From positions 1 to 6,043 of the forward strand of contig SKNG01000484.1 of NCBI GenBank assembly GCA_007120685.1: a stretch of DNA of 6,043 bases. Direction: 5' to 3'. The notes below the pieces were generated by a model. It was not told the DNA's origin and ran no database searches. It saw only the letters and a program-made list of their open reading frames with translations. Source of the stretch: Paracoccaceae bacterium. GTDB lineage: Bacteria > Pseudomonadota > Alphaproteobacteria > Rhodobacterales > Rhodobacteraceae. Positions 5,541-6,043 of this stretch are shown here, one piece after another. How positions within the stretch are numbered: position 1 is the first letter of the stretch; every line of letters begins with the position of its first letter. The position numbers and the translations under genes were made by a program.

Positions 5541-6043
5541 ATGATCCAGGTCATCGCGCTGATCGTGCTGGTGTTGCTGGGTTCGGGCCTGGCGATTGCC
5601 TATGTGATCGGCGGCGCGGCGGTTCTGGGCTTCGTCGCCACCGACCGGACGCGCTTCCTGGCGGTGCTGCCGCAGCAGATCTTCTCGCGCATCGATGTCT
5701 TTGCGCTGATGGCGATGCCGCTGTTCATCCTGGCGGGCGAGTTGATGAACCGCGGCGGCGTGACCCGGGTGCTGATCAACCTGGCGATGGCGCTGGTGGG
5801 GCGCATCCGGGGCGGGCTGGGGCATGTCAACATCATGACCAGCGTGTTCTTCGCCGGCATCTCGGGCTCGGCCGTGGCCGATTCGGCGGCGCTGTCGAAC
5901 ACGCTGGTCCCGGCGATGCGCGAGCGCGGCTATGCGCTGCCCTATGCCGGGGCGATCACCGCCGCCTCGTCCATCATCGGGCCGATCGTGCCGCCCTCGA
6001 TCATCATGATCTTCTATGGCGCGATCATGGGCACCTCGGTCAC
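5541..6043 (+). CDS. TRAP transporter large permease subunit, DctM type (3' end outside window)
   Basis: This is the large membrane subunit of a tripartite ATP-independent periplasmic transporter, which normally imports organic acids with Na+ together with a periplasmic DctP-type binding protein and the small subunit DctQ. The 167 visible residues begin with a hydrophobic helix (2-31). Characteristic family segments follow: IDVFALMAMPLFILAGELMN (51-70), GGLGHVNIMTSVFFAGISGS (91-110) running into AVADSAAL (111-118), and ASSIIGPIVPPSIIMIFYG (142-160). These are strong DctM signatures; full-length proteins have about 425-435 residues, so roughly 40% is seen. The ATG at 5541 fits the usual N-terminus; the upstream purine tract (GGCAGGGCGGGGACGGC) is only a weak ribosome-binding site. 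The substrate cannot be inferred. No DctQ or DctP gene lies between it and the divergent bciA, so any partners must be downstream or elsewhere. Confidence 0.93.
   Translation, partial: MIQVIALIVLVLLGSGLAIAYVIGGAAVLGFVATDRTRFLAVLPQQIFSRIDVFALMAMPLFILAGELMNRGGVTRVLINLAMALVGRIRGGLGHVNIMTSVFFAGISGSAVADSAALSNTLVPAMRERGYALPYAGAITAASSIIGPIVPPSIIMIFYGAIMGTSV

Overview
The window is high-GC DNA with strongly G/C-biased third codon positions. The protein families point to an alphaproteobacterium of the Rhodobacterales (Rhodobacter/Paracoccus-like). The best taxonomic clue is a clear BciA-type 8-vinyl reductase, a (bacterio)chlorophyll biosynthesis enzyme, which suggests an anoxygenic phototroph or a descendant of one. 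The Rhodobacterales-style capsule export protein with a long cytoplasmic N-terminus and the TRAP transporter fit the same group.

Layout: nt 3-1937 (+) is the 3' part of a KpsE/BexC/CtrB-type capsule export inner-membrane protein; its frame is still open at the left edge. A 55-bp convergent junction containing a 15-bp tandem duplication separates it from three minus-strand genes. In transcription order these are bciA (5353-4346), a DAO-family FAD oxidoreductase (4304-2979; 41-nt gap) and an extended SDR dehydrogenase/epimerase (2883-1993; 95-nt gap carrying a duplicated GTGAAACA motif). A 187-bp divergent intergenic region with candidate promoters on both strands and a perfect 16-bp palindrome leads to a TRAP large permease gene (dctM type, 5541 to the right edge, incomplete).

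Working together: bciA and the flavoprotein gene are close enough to be cotranscribed, but no shared pathway is evident. The 95-nt gap with its own repeated motif suggests the SDR gene may have separate control. The TRAP permease is transcribed away from this group and has no DctQ gene upstream of it. Neither capsule synthesis genes nor other photosynthesis genes are visible, so these look like ordinary chromosomal genes of several pathways side by side. I see no mobile element, CRISPR array, RNA gene or clear novel multi-gene system. The most interesting signals are the regulatory-looking elements in the two intergenic gaps and the long N-terminal region of the capsule protein.
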